A stretch of DNA of 18,394 nt from Lachnospiraceae bacterium UBA2860 (GTDB lineage Bacteria; Bacillota; Clostridia; Lachnospirales; Lachnospiraceae), in NCBI GenBank assembly GCA_002350625.1, contig DEFE01000048.1, positions 31,685 to 50,078 on the forward strand. Direction: 5' to 3'. Shown piece after piece: positions 6,195 through 13,402 of the stretch (position 1 is its first letter; each line of letters begins with the position of its first letter). The notes under the pieces were generated by a model. That model did not search any database. It was not told the DNA's origin and worked only from the letters and a program-made list of their open reading frames with translations. The position numbers and the translations under genes were made by a program.

Positions 6195-7604
6195 TCAGCG
6201 TTCGGCCTTTTCTTTCTCGTTTTCCGCTGCGCCGTCCATTTCGTTTTCCGCTGCGCTGTCCATTCCGGCTAGGATCCGCGGAAAACGCCTGACAAACAGC
6301 AGCGTACAGATCACGGCCGCCGTGCCGTCCGCTACAGCCTCTGCACCGTAAATTCCCATCACGCCGAAAAAGTGCGGCAGAATGAGTGCAAGCGGCACCA
6401 GCAGAAACACCTTCCGCAGCAGTGCGATAAATACAGAGACCTTCGCCTGATTGAGCGCCACAAACGTATTCTGACAGGCACGCTGCAGACCGAAGATCGT
6501 CATCCCGAGGAGGAAAACCGGCATCACCCGGCGGACGACGGCGATGAGCGCCGGATCTGACGTGAAGATGCGCGCAATCAGTCCCGGATTCAGAATCATA
6601 AACAGAAACAGGGCAAAATTATAGCTGGCCATGACGGTCATGACCACCCGGGCGCCCTGCCTGACGCGGCCCCTGTCCCCATGCCCGTAGTTGTAGCTGA
6701 GTACCGGACTTGCTCCCTGTCCGAATCCCTGCAGCGGTATACTCACCATCTGCATGGCGCTCTGCATAATGGTGAGTGCGCTGACATAAATATCGCCAAA
6801 GGATCGCAGCCCGCTGTTCATGACAAGGCCGATGAGACTCTCCGTGCTCGTCATCACAAAGGGCGAGACCCCAAGCGCCAGCATTCCCTGGATGATTTTC
6901 CTCTCAGGCTTCATCCTGCCCGCAGAAATCCGGAGAGCCGCCTTCGGAGAGAACAGACTGTGCAGAATGATCCCAGCACTGATCCCCTGCGAGATCACCG
7001 AGGCTGCTGCCGCGCCGACCACTCCCATGCCGGCACCGAACATCAGAATCGGATCCAGCACAATGTTGACTCCGGCGCCCACAGACACTGCCGCCATCGA
7101 GAGCGCCGGCCTCCCCTGAATATTCAGAAAGGCTGCCAGACCTGTGTTCACCATGACGAAAAACGTCCCCACCAGATAGACAGACAGATACGATTCCGCA
7201 TAGGGAAGCGTCGCCGGCGACGCGCCGACCGCAAAGAGAATGGGACGCAGAAACAGATAGATCGGAAGCATCGTCAGCACCGTAAACAAAATCAGAAGCG
7301 TCATCCCCTGACTCAGGATCCGGCCCGCGCGGTCCCGGTCGCCCTGTCCCAGCGCGATGGAGGCAATCGGCGCGCCGCCTCCTCCGACAAACTGGGCAAA
7401 TGCTGACACCAGAATGATCACCGTGCTGCAGACACCCACCCCTGCGAGAGCGTCCGCGCCGACGTCCGGGATATGGCCGATATAAATCCGGTCCACTATG
7501 CTGTACAGCAGATTCACCAGCTGCGCCGCCACGCACGGCAGCGCCATCTTTCCCATGAGCGGCCACATCGGCGCCGTGGCAAATTCCCTGTCAAAATTCT
7601 TCAT
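6195..7604 (-). CDS. MATE family multidrug/cation antiporter
   Basis: A 469-residue inner-membrane protein with about twelve hydrophobic segments arranged as two related halves. Family features include NLLYSIVDRIYIGHI near residue 35, AQFVGGGGAPIASIALGQGD, FLNIQGRPALSMAA, and FGQGASPVLSYNYGHGD in the second half. MATE proteins export drugs or metabolites using Na+ or H+ gradients; the substrate cannot be told from sequence. ATG 7604 (MKNFDREF) is chosen because the in-frame ATG at 7664 lies within the upstream intrinsic terminator. The Shine-Dalgarno site at 7604 is weak. The C-terminus ends in a charged tail with a duplicated octapeptide (D-S/G-A-A-E-N-E-M/K). Only about 20 bp separate the start from the hydrogenase terminator. 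Confidence 0.9.
   Translation of the reverse strand: MKNFDREFATAPMWPLMGKMALPCVAAQLVNLLYSIVDRIYIGHIPDVGADALAGVGVCSTVIILVSAFAQFVGGGGAPIASIALGQGDRDRAGRILSQGMTLLILFTVLTMLPIYLFLRPILFAVGASPATLPYAESYLSVYLVGTFFVMVNTGLAAFLNIQGRPALSMAAVSVGAGVNIVLDPILMFGAGMGVVGAAAASVISQGISAGIILHSLFSPKAALRISAGRMKPERKIIQGMLALGVSPFVMTSTESLIGLVMNSGLRSFGDIYVSALTIMQSAMQMVSIPLQGFGQGASPVLSYNYGHGDRGRVRQGARVVMTVMASYNFALFLFMILNPGLIARIFTSDPALIAVVRRVMPVFLLGMTIFGLQRACQNTFVALNQAKVSVFIALLRKVFLLVPLALILPHFFGVMGIYGAEAVADGTAAVICTLLFVRRFPRILAGMDSAAENEMDGAAENEKEKAER
6217..6264. repeat. 24-bp tandem repeat in the MATE C-terminal tail
   Basis: Two adjacent 24-bp units (6217-6240, 6241-6264) with one mismatch encode the duplicated octapeptide in the cytoplasmic tail. 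The length is in frame, so a copy-number change would not break the gene. Confidence 0.85.
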
Positions 7605-7623
7605 CTCATTTGCTTTCTTGCAT

Positions 7624-7660
7624 AAAAAGGCGGCTGCTCCCGAAGAGCTGACGCCGCCTT
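7624..7660 (-). terminator. Intrinsic terminator after the group B hydrogenase gene
   Basis: On the minus strand AAGGCGGC pairs with GCCGCCTT around an inner AGCTC/GGGAGC helix and TTCG-type loop, followed by TTTTT. It lies 48 bp after the hydrogenase stop and directly before the MATE start. Confidence 0.85.
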
Positions 7661-7707
7661 GCATTACCTTGAATTATTTTGCTGCTCCGGCTACAGCCCC
7701 GGCAGTC

Positions 7708-9186
7708 TTACACTTCCTCTCCGCGGTGCATCCGCACGTGCTCCGCGTCCTGCATCTTCAGATTCTCATGCACCTCGCGCTTGTCCGCCCGGCCAATCAT
7801 CGCATCGCGGTCCTTGGTGAGTTCCTGCAGAGATCTCTGACGGCTCGGTCCCTGGACGCAGCCGCCCTCGCAGGCCATACCCTCCATGAACTTCTCCGGC
7901 AGCCGTCCCATCTTCATCAGCGTGAGCGCCGTCTTGCACTCCGCTGCACCGTTGGCGACCTTCACCTTCAGGTTCGACGTATCGACACCCTGCTCCTTCA
8001 TGCACTGCAGCACAGCTCCGGCGACACCTGCACTGTTGCCGAACCGCTTGCCGAAGACCGATGCCTGCTGTGTGAACTCCTCCACCGGCTCCAGGTCAAT
8101 TCCCTTGCCCTGCAGCATCTGGAATGCCTCATCGAATGTCAGAACATAGTCCGCATTCCCGGAAATGCTGGTGTCGAGGATCTCGCTCTTCTTTGCCTGG
8201 CAGGGCCCGATAAATACCGTGATGGCATCCGGCTCCTTTTCCTTGATCATGCGGGAGACAGCGCACATCGGGCTGACTGTCGTGGAAATCTTGTCATTCA
8301 GCTCCGGGAAATGCTTGTGAATCATATTGACGAACGCGGGGCAGCAGGATGTCGTCTTGCCCTCTCCGGCCTCCATCGCCTCGGCCCACTCGTCCGCCTC
8401 GGCTGCGGCCGTCAAATCGCCGCCCAGTCCTACCTCGAGCAGATCGGCAAAGCCTGCCTTTTTGAGCGCAGCTCTCCAGGAATCCACCGTGATGTCCTTG
8501 CCATACTGTCCCTCGACGGCAGGTGCGATCATGGCGTAGACCTTCTCTCCTGCGCGGATCATATTGATGACATCGACGATAAAAGTCTTCGCTCCGATCG
8601 CGCCGAACGGGCACGCATGAATGCAGTGGCCGCACTGAATGCACTTGCTCTCATCAATCTGGCAGAGTCCGGATTCCGGATCCATCGTAATAGCGCCGAC
8701 CGGGCAGGCCTTCTTGCAGGGACGGACCAAATCCACAATGGCCCCGTAAGGGCAGGCGCGGGAGCACATACCGCACTCCTTGCACTTCGCCGGATCAATA
8801 TGCGCCCGGTTCTTGTTTCCGTCGTGTGAGAAGGAAATCGCGCCGAAGCGGCAGGAATTATAGCAGGCATGTCCAAGACAGCCGTGGCAGTTATCCGTCA
8901 CCGTATAGGAGGACAGCGGGCAGTCGTCGCACGCCGCCGGGATGACCTGCACAATATTGGTTGTGTCCTTCGTTCCCGGGCACATACCGCGGGCCATTCT
9001 GACTCTCTCCCGGATGATCTCCCGCTCGCGGTAGATGCAGCAGCGATACTGCGCGTGCGGTCCCGGAATCATCTCCTCCGGCAGATTCTCTTTCTTCTCC
9101 TCGAGCTCTCCGTTCCATGCAAGCTTTGCCACCTCATAGAACACCCTCTGGGTGATGTCGAAGGTTGTCTTGTCATTCGTAACCAT
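7708..9186 (-). CDS. Monomeric [FeFe] hydrogenase, group B type
   Basis: A 492-residue cytoplasmic iron-sulfur enzyme, probably exchanging electrons between ferredoxin and protons/H2. The N-terminal third is cysteine-rich (C49, C50, C69, C86, C89, then C100/C103/C108/C112). Ferredoxin-type motifs follow at C135-x2-C-x2-C-x3-C145 and C182-x2-C-x2-C-x3-C192. H-cluster motifs are L1 TSCCPAF (279-285), L2 GPCQAKKSE (327-335) and L3 MACEGGCVQGP (437-447), so all four H-cluster cysteines are present. GPC instead of MPC and the L3 ending without GGGxP argue for group B rather than group A. ATG 9186 follows GGGAGGA; the ATG 11 codons upstream would include that site. Maturases HydE/F/G are not in the window. 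The gene has its own promoter with a Rex-like site and is closed by a terminator. Confidence 0.9.
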   Translation of the reverse strand: MVTNDKTTFDITQRVFYEVAKLAWNGELEEKKENLPEEMIPGPHAQYRCCIYREREIIRERVRMARGMCPGTKDTTNIVQVIPAACDDCPLSSYTVTDNCHGCLGHACYNSCRFGAISFSHDGNKNRAHIDPAKCKECGMCSRACPYGAIVDLVRPCKKACPVGAITMDPESGLCQIDESKCIQCGHCIHACPFGAIGAKTFIVDVINMIRAGEKVYAMIAPAVEGQYGKDITVDSWRAALKKAGFADLLEVGLGGDLTAAAEADEWAEAMEAGEGKTTSCCPAFVNMIHKHFPELNDKISTTVSPMCAVSRMIKEKEPDAITVFIGPCQAKKSEILDTSISGNADYVLTFDEAFQMLQGKGIDLEPVEEFTQQASVFGKRFGNSAGVAGAVLQCMKEQGVDTSNLKVKVANGAAECKTALTLMKMGRLPEKFMEGMACEGGCVQGPSRQRSLQELTKDRDAMIGRADKREVHENLKMQDAEHVRMHRGEEV

Positions 9187-9240
9187 AGATTCCTCCCTGG
9201 AATGCGGTTGTTTCTGCAAAATCTGCTCCGCCGTGCCTGC

Positions 9241-9411
9241 TCAGACACCGGTGCATTCCCTTCCCGGCATGACGGCGTTTATTGCTTCCGGGCTTCTGCC
9301 CGGTCTGTTTCCACAGGTATGATAATTGATTAACAATCTTCCTTCAAGGGGAAAGGGTCCGTCCCGCTGTACATATTTCTGAACAAAGCCGGGCAAACGT
9401 TCATCTGTCAT
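9241..9411 (-). CDS. Doubtful 56-residue ORF in the gap before the hydrogenase
   Basis: An open frame starts MTDERLPGFVQKYVQ and ends before the hydrogenase Shine-Dalgarno site. A GGGAG lies 10 nt upstream of its ATG. It overlaps the predicted promoter and Rex-like operator, which argues against it being a gene. The family is not recognised. Confidence 0.15.
   Translation of the reverse strand: MTDERLPGFVQKYVQRDGPFPLEGRLLINYHTCGNRPGRSPEAINAVMPGRECTGV
9288..9303 (-). other. Hairpin in the hydrogenase 5' leader
   Basis: CCGGGC/GCCCGG arms with a 4-nt loop lie about 20 bp downstream of the predicted -10 and 100 bp before the start. It has no U-tract. It may stabilise the 5' end of the mRNA. 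Confidence 0.4.
9319..9347 (-). promoter_or_regulatory. Sigma-A promoter overlapped by a Rex-like operator, upstream of the group B hydrogenase
   Basis: On the minus strand TTGAAG (9342-9347), a 17-bp spacer and TATCAT (9319-9324) form a good sigma-A promoter. Spacer and -10 are covered by TTGTTAATCAATTATCAT (9319-9336), which matches the Rex consensus TTGTTAA-N4-TTAACAA perfectly in the left half and 5 of 7 in the right half. Rex represses fermentative and hydrogenase genes in clostridia when NADH is low. The start codon is about 125 bp downstream of the likely transcription start. Confidence 0.65.
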
Positions 9412-9443
9412 GGACACTGCTCTCCCAGCCAGGAGACGCTCAG

Positions 9444-10625
9444 CTAGTACAGATGCAGTTCAACCGGCCTGCCGATTGCCCTGAGCGCATCTGTCAGCTG
9501 CCTTGTCAGATTCTGGCGCATGCCCAGCTCCAGCGGCAGGTCCGGATTCTGATAGGCTGCGTTTACCGCCGTTCCCACATACAGCACGACGCTCGTGCAG
9601 TCCTCAATAAACACCCTGGCAATCCGCGCCGCGGCGTTCGGCTCATCCAGCTTGCGGAAGAAAGCCCGGTTCACCTTGTTCGTGTCCGCATATTCCCGGA
9701 TGAGACGGATCACCTCCGCCAGCGTGAGCACACCCTCTGTCACCAGATCAATGCCCTCGATCTCTCCCATCGGCGGAATGTCCGCATCCTCGTAATCCAG
9801 CGATACCTGCAGAGGCCGTCCGAGCACGCGGGACACAATCGTCGCGCTCGTCCCGCCGGACACAATGCGGGTCACACCGTCATCCCCGGACATGAACTCC
9901 CGCACCATTCTCCCGTCGTCATCCGGATTTTTGGCCGGTCCCGTCATGAGGTGCACGACCTTCTCCTCTGTCACGCGGATGCAGGCGACCGTGGTATCGT
10001 CCCCCGGTCTGCCGTCGTACAGCTCGTTGCAGGCATCGCACAGCCGGATCGCCTGCCGCATCGGCGATTTCCCCTTCTTCCAGCTCTTCAGGGCAAAATC
10101 CGCGATGTCCTCCCACGGCCATCCGAAGCTGTTCTTCTGTCCGACCCCGGCGTGAATCGTCCCGTCGCTCATCAGAAGAAAGGTATCCCCGGTCCTCACC
10201 GTGAAACGGTAATCATTGACCACCTTTCCGTGTGCGATCCGCTCATGCTGCGGAATCCTGAGGACCTCTCCGTCCCGGATAAAGACGCATTCCGGATTCT
10301 CATACTCAATCAGTGTCGCCCGTCCGTCATGAAAAATCTGCAGCACCGTGAAGGTCGAATACGACACATGGGTCACCGGATCGTTCGGCAGCGTGTCTAC
10401 CACCGTTTCCACACACTCATCCAGGTGCGCGCCTTCCTCCAGCATTCTGGCGAAAATCTGGCTCGTCAGCGTCGAAAGCATGTTGGCGCGCACGCCGCTT
10501 CCCATCCCGTCCGCCAGTACCACAATATCCGAGTCCCTCCGGTGCACGATCTGCACGCGGTCTCCGCAGAGAATTTCGCCGTAGTGGTTCAGGCTCTTAT
10601 ATGCGATTTCTGTCGTGACGCTCAT
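9444..10625 (-). CDS. SpoIIE-type PP2C serine/threonine phosphatase linked to the sensory hydrogenase
   Basis: A 393-residue soluble protein. Residues 1-220 are a SpoIIE/PP2C-like domain with the metal-binding motifs VVLADGMGSG (35-44), LMSDG (151-155) and GRPGDDTTV (205-213). These enzymes dephosphorylate Ser/Thr-phosphoproteins such as anti-anti-sigma factors. Residues 222-393 form an additional region that I do not recognise, with MTGP, SGGTSATIVSRVLG and EGIDLVTEGVLTL. ATG 10625 is preceded by GGAGG; an upstream ATG at 10685 has no such site. The gene follows the PAS-containing hydrogenase by 163 bp in the same direction with no terminator between. Such phosphatases are known neighbours of group C [FeFe] hydrogenases. 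No partner kinase or STAS protein is present in the window. Confidence 0.85.
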   Translation of the reverse strand: MSVTTEIAYKSLNHYGEILCGDRVQIVHRRDSDIVVLADGMGSGVRANMLSTLTSQIFARMLEEGAHLDECVETVVDTLPNDPVTHVSYSTFTVLQIFHDGRATLIEYENPECVFIRDGEVLRIPQHERIAHGKVVNDYRFTVRTGDTFLLMSDGTIHAGVGQKNSFGWPWEDIADFALKSWKKGKSPMRQAIRLCDACNELYDGRPGDDTTVACIRVTEEKVVHLMTGPAKNPDDDGRMVREFMSGDDGVTRIVSGGTSATIVSRVLGRPLQVSLDYEDADIPPMGEIEGIDLVTEGVLTLAEVIRLIREYADTNKVNRAFFRKLDEPNAAARIARVFIEDCTSVVLYVGTAVNAAYQNPDLPLELGMRQNLTRQLTDALRAIGRPVELHLY

Positions 10626-10788
10626 GCTGCCTCCGGCCCGCTCTCCGTTCCATGGCTGTCTGGTATCTGCAGCGCCGCCTGTCATCCTCGGCAGTCTCCG
10701 TTTTGCCTGCCTCGGCCATCCACAGACCAGCCCTTCTCGACGCGCTCCATGATCCGGAGCGTTTTGCTAACTTCATCCCGCAGACGGC

Positions 10789-12894
10789 TTATCCCTTCTT
10801 CTGATACTTCTCCACGATGTGATATTTTTTCACCGGATTGGCCGGATTGCGTTTTTCAGCCGCCACATCAAGATTCAGACCATCCAGACGAAACGCATCT
10901 GATACAGGCTGACCGCCCTGCATCTCTGTCTTCCTGTCAGATTTCTCATCCGGTCCGCACGCCGCGACTGTTTTTCCATCTGTCCCTGCTGTACCCCGTT
11001 GGTCTGCAGCTCCGCCGCGGAGAGCAGCCTCCTTCGTTTTCTTCTCTGCACCACCCTTTTCTGCCCGCTCCAATATCCCGGCGTCTGTACTCTCCGCCGC
11101 CTGGTCATCCATGCCGTCGCCTTCCGCGCGGATGGAATCACACAGCCTCGTCAGGGTGGTCTTCGTCTCGGCCGTGGTCTCTCCCAGCAGGGAGGCGATC
11201 TTCTGCGCCGTGATCATCTGCTCCCGGATGACCTTCCCGGCCATATTCATATAATGCAGGCGGTTCTCATATTCCTCACGCGCCTTCTTCTCCTGCCCGG
11301 TGATGTCCGTGATCGTCATCAGGACACAATCCTGCTTCGGAATATAGACGATGTTCTGCAGGGTGATCAGGCCGTAGGCCGGATAGGCGACCTTACAGCC
11401 GTGCACGCCCACTCCCGTCTCAAAGACGCGCTGCACGCCGGACGGATCGAAGAGGTCCCCAAGCTTTTTGGTCAGGGCGTCGGCTCTGGAAACACCGAAA
11501 AATTTTTCGCCGATGTCGGAGTACTCGAGAATCTGCAGATCCCGGCTCACCATGATCACGGCATTGGGACTTTCCTGGAGAATCATGTTCGCCATGGATT
11601 CCGCCTTCTGGTGCATGTACGGAATACACATGTCGAGCTCCGCCTTCCCCTGAAAGACCGCAATCGCCTTGTCACGGCAGGATCGGTATCCGCAGGCGCC
11701 GCAGTTCAGCTCATCCTCCGGCCTGAATTTCCCGATTTTGGCAAGAATTTCCCGGATCTGCTCCTCCGTCGGCACCGGGTCGTGCAGGGACCGGTCCTCG
11801 AACGTCTTGGCAAAATCAAGGCCCTCCATCAGCCTACGCACCGTTTCCTCCGATGCTGCCTGCTTTGGAATCGCCTCGCTCATGTCCAGCTTGATCTTAT
11901 ATTTGTAGACATCCCGGTCGTCCACCGCAGGTCCCTTGATGCAGCCGTCCGCACACATATTCATCTCAATGAAGCAGCCGGACACGCCGCCTGCTTCCAT
12001 ATCGTGGCACAGGTCAATGCAGTCCTGCGCGCCGTGCACGTAGAATTTGCGGTAGTGGCTCCACGTGCCGTCCGGGCGCTGTGCGTCCCAGACGCCGCTC
12101 TTTGCCTGTTCCTCCGGGTGATTGCGGGTCTCGCTGAACAGAGTCGCCCGGACGGATTTCAGAACGCCGCCCGTCACCGGATAGAGTCGGTTGATACTCG
12201 GATCCATGGTGAACGGTGTGTCGTCGCATGTGCCGATGTCGATGTGCTTCTCCGCGAGCCAGCTCTCCAGGTCCTCAAAGGTGAGAACCGCGTCAATATA
12301 TCCGGCGTGGCGCGGATCGCGGGCCTCCCTCTTCTTGGCGATGCAGGGGCCGGCGAACACAACCTTCACCCCTGGCATTCTCCGCTTGATCAGCATCCCG
12401 GACGCAATCATCGGGGAGACGACCGGCGCCAGATACTTCACCAGCGACGGATGATACATCTCGATCAGGTTGTTCACGCTCGGGCAGCAGGTCGTGATGA
12501 TGTTCTCCATCTTTCCCTCGCGGATCAGACGGACATACTCCCTCGTCACCACCGCGGCGCCCTCGGATGTCTCCGCCACATCGGCAAATCCCAGCCGCAT
12601 CATCGCATTCCGGACCTGACCGATCGTCCGATACTTGAGCAGTCCCACATAGGAGGGAGCCAGCGTGAGCACCACCTTCTGCCCCGCGGCGATCATGGCC
12701 TTCACCTCTCCCAGTTCGGAAGAAAGCGTCTTGGCCGACTGCGGACACACCTGAAGACAACGGCCGCAGAGGATACAGTGGCTGCCGATGATCTCCGCCC
12801 GCTCGTTTCGGATCGCAATAGCCTTCACGGTACAGTTGCGGACACACTTATAGCAGTGCTTGCATTTGGTGGAATTAAACTCAATGATTCTCAT
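10789..12894 (-). CDS. Sensory [FeFe] hydrogenase with PAS domain (group C / HydS type)
   Basis: A 701-residue cytoplasmic protein proposed to sense H2 and pass a signal through its PAS domain. Order: two [4Fe-4S] motifs (C11/14/17/21 and C40/43/46/50); H-cluster domain with L1 TTCCPSVNNLI (134-144), L2 AGPCIAKKRE (181-190) and L3 MCADGCIKGP (313-322); an FeS four-cysteine motif (C398, C401, C406, C423); a PAS domain at about 433-532; a helical, probably coiled-coil segment to about 590; and a 110-residue polar tail rich in A/G/E/K. Divergent L1-L3 plus FeS and PAS domains are typical of group C. The start lies 8 bp after the stop of the [2Fe-2S] gene without a clear Shine-Dalgarno site, so translational coupling is likely. 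The phosphatase gene downstream is the probable output partner. Confidence 0.9.
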   Translation of the reverse strand: MRIIEFNSTKCKHCYKCVRNCTVKAIAIRNERAEIIGSHCILCGRCLQVCPQSAKTLSSELGEVKAMIAAGQKVVLTLAPSYVGLLKYRTIGQVRNAMMRLGFADVAETSEGAAVVTREYVRLIREGKMENIITTCCPSVNNLIEMYHPSLVKYLAPVVSPMIASGMLIKRRMPGVKVVFAGPCIAKKREARDPRHAGYIDAVLTFEDLESWLAEKHIDIGTCDDTPFTMDPSINRLYPVTGGVLKSVRATLFSETRNHPEEQAKSGVWDAQRPDGTWSHYRKFYVHGAQDCIDLCHDMEAGGVSGCFIEMNMCADGCIKGPAVDDRDVYKYKIKLDMSEAIPKQAASEETVRRLMEGLDFAKTFEDRSLHDPVPTEEQIREILAKIGKFRPEDELNCGACGYRSCRDKAIAVFQGKAELDMCIPYMHQKAESMANMILQESPNAVIMVSRDLQILEYSDIGEKFFGVSRADALTKKLGDLFDPSGVQRVFETGVGVHGCKVAYPAYGLITLQNIVYIPKQDCVLMTITDITGQEKKAREEYENRLHYMNMAGKVIREQMITAQKIASLLGETTAETKTTLTRLCDSIRAEGDGMDDQAAESTDAGILERAEKGGAEKKTKEAALRGGAADQRGTAGTDGKTVAACGPDEKSDRKTEMQGGQPVSDAFRLDGLNLDVAAEKRNPANPVKKYHIVEKYQKKG

Positions 12895-12902
12895 ACGATG
12901 AT

Positions 12903-13151
12903 TCAGGCACTGACTCTGGTCATGATTTCATTCCGGAAAAAGTCCTCGGTGGTCTCCGGTGACAGCGAATACAGAGTGTCTCCGATCGTCACACAGACAG
13001 CATGCTGGCAGTTCCCGGTGCAGAAGGATCCGCTGAGGGAGACCTTATCCTCCAGATGGTTCTCCGCGATCAGCTTCTTGAGGCGCGCAATCACCTCCTT
13101 GGATCCCTTCATATGGCAGGCACTTCCGATACAGATCGATACGTTCAGCAT
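12903..13151 (-). CDS. Thioredoxin-like [2Fe-2S] ferredoxin (NuoE/HoxE-like)
   Basis: An 82-residue protein with the four-cysteine pattern C-x4-C (CIGSAC) and C-x3-C (CTGNC) of the thioredoxin-like [2Fe-2S] fold found in NuoE, HoxE and the HydC-type subunits of electron-bifurcating hydrogenases. It probably carries electrons to or from the sensory hydrogenase encoded 8 bp downstream. ATG 13151 follows GGAGG with 8-nt spacing, so a longer in-frame start at 13313, which would run through the upstream terminator, is rejected. A 13-codon leader ORF and an extended -10 promoter precede it. A diaphorase partner such as NuoF is not present here. Confidence 0.88.
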   Translation of the reverse strand: MLNVSICIGSACHMKGSKEVIARLKKLIAENHLEDKVSLSGSFCTGNCQHAVCVTIGDTLYSLSPETTEDFFRNEIMTRVSA

Positions 13152-13174
13152 AGGTATTTCCTCCTTGCAGGATT

Positions 13175-13216
13175 TCATTTTTTGACACACCGGCCCCCGC
13201 GAACCGGACAGAACAT
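13175..13216 (-). CDS. 13-codon leader ORF before the sensory hydrogenase operon
   Basis: It encodes MFCPVRGGRCVKK. GGAGGAG sits 7 nt before the ATG, a better ribosome site than those of several real genes here. It lies between the predicted promoter (13264-13272) and the [2Fe-2S] gene (13151), ending 23 bp before it. Two Cys and two Arg in 13 residues could suggest a regulatory leader peptide, but no attenuator hairpin is seen. Confidence 0.35.
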   Translation of the reverse strand: MFCPVRGGRCVKK

Positions 13217-13263
13217 GGCAAAGCTCCTCCGTTTTCTGCAGGCGGCGCGGTACAGCTAAGCAG

Positions 13264-13272
13264 ATTTTACCA
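13264..13272 (-). promoter_or_regulatory. Extended -10 promoter of the sensory hydrogenase operon
   Basis: On the minus strand this reads TGGTAAAAT, a TGn plus a 5/6 match to TATAAT. It begins 3 bp after the U-tract of the preceding terminator. No good -35 is present because that position is occupied by the terminator. The leader to the first gene would be about 105 nt. Confidence 0.45.
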
Positions 13273-13275
13273 CAG

Positions 13276-13300
13276 AAAAAGCGGGAAAAACATTTCCCGC
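13276..13300 (-). terminator. Intrinsic terminator of the pyrG-purF-dapL-glnA-ANTAR operon
   Basis: Perfect 8-bp stem GCGGGAAA/TTTCCCGC with a 4-nt loop, followed on the minus strand by TTTTT. It lies about 100 bp after the ANTAR gene stop and separates this operon from the hydrogenase operon. Confidence 0.85.
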
Positions 13301-13316
13301 CGTCAAAATGCATTCA

Positions 13317-13401
13317 GCTGCCCGGTCCGGAATGCTCCGGTTCCCCGGCTGCCTGCTGCTGTCTCACGCTATGAATATACATATCCGGCTGCCCGGTCCG
13401 G
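13317..13401. repeat. 14-bp direct repeat flanking the ANTAR gene 3' region
   Basis: GCTGCCCGGTCCGG occurs at 13317-13330 and 13388-13401. Each contains a CCGG-N-CCGG-like palindrome able to form short hairpins. The 70 bp between are non-coding and include the small hairpin CCGGA/TCCGG. Confidence 0.6.
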
Positions 13402-13402
13402 G

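Noticed and set aside
7605..7664. Upstream ATG (7664) for the MATE gene
   Set aside because: The added codons are made of the intrinsic terminator hairpin and its U-tract, and the encoded residues do not resemble the family.
10626..10788. Small coiled-coil-like frame (RLRDEVSKTLRIMERVEKG) between HydS and the phosphatase
   Set aside because: No start codon with a ribosome site fits this frame, and it overlaps the HydS end out of frame. It is probably chance.
9453..11213. Long plus-strand open frame opposite the phosphatase gene
   Set aside because: It lies antisense to well-supported genes with clear motifs. Its Arg/His/Pro-rich translation is typical of the complement of GC-rich coding DNA. 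The same applies to the long plus-strand frames at 10999-13185, 7498-8829 and 15138-16565.
13152..13313. Longer N-terminus (start 13313) of the [2Fe-2S] protein
   Set aside because: It would run through the terminator and promoter region. The GGAGG before ATG 13151 and the family length support the 82-residue form.
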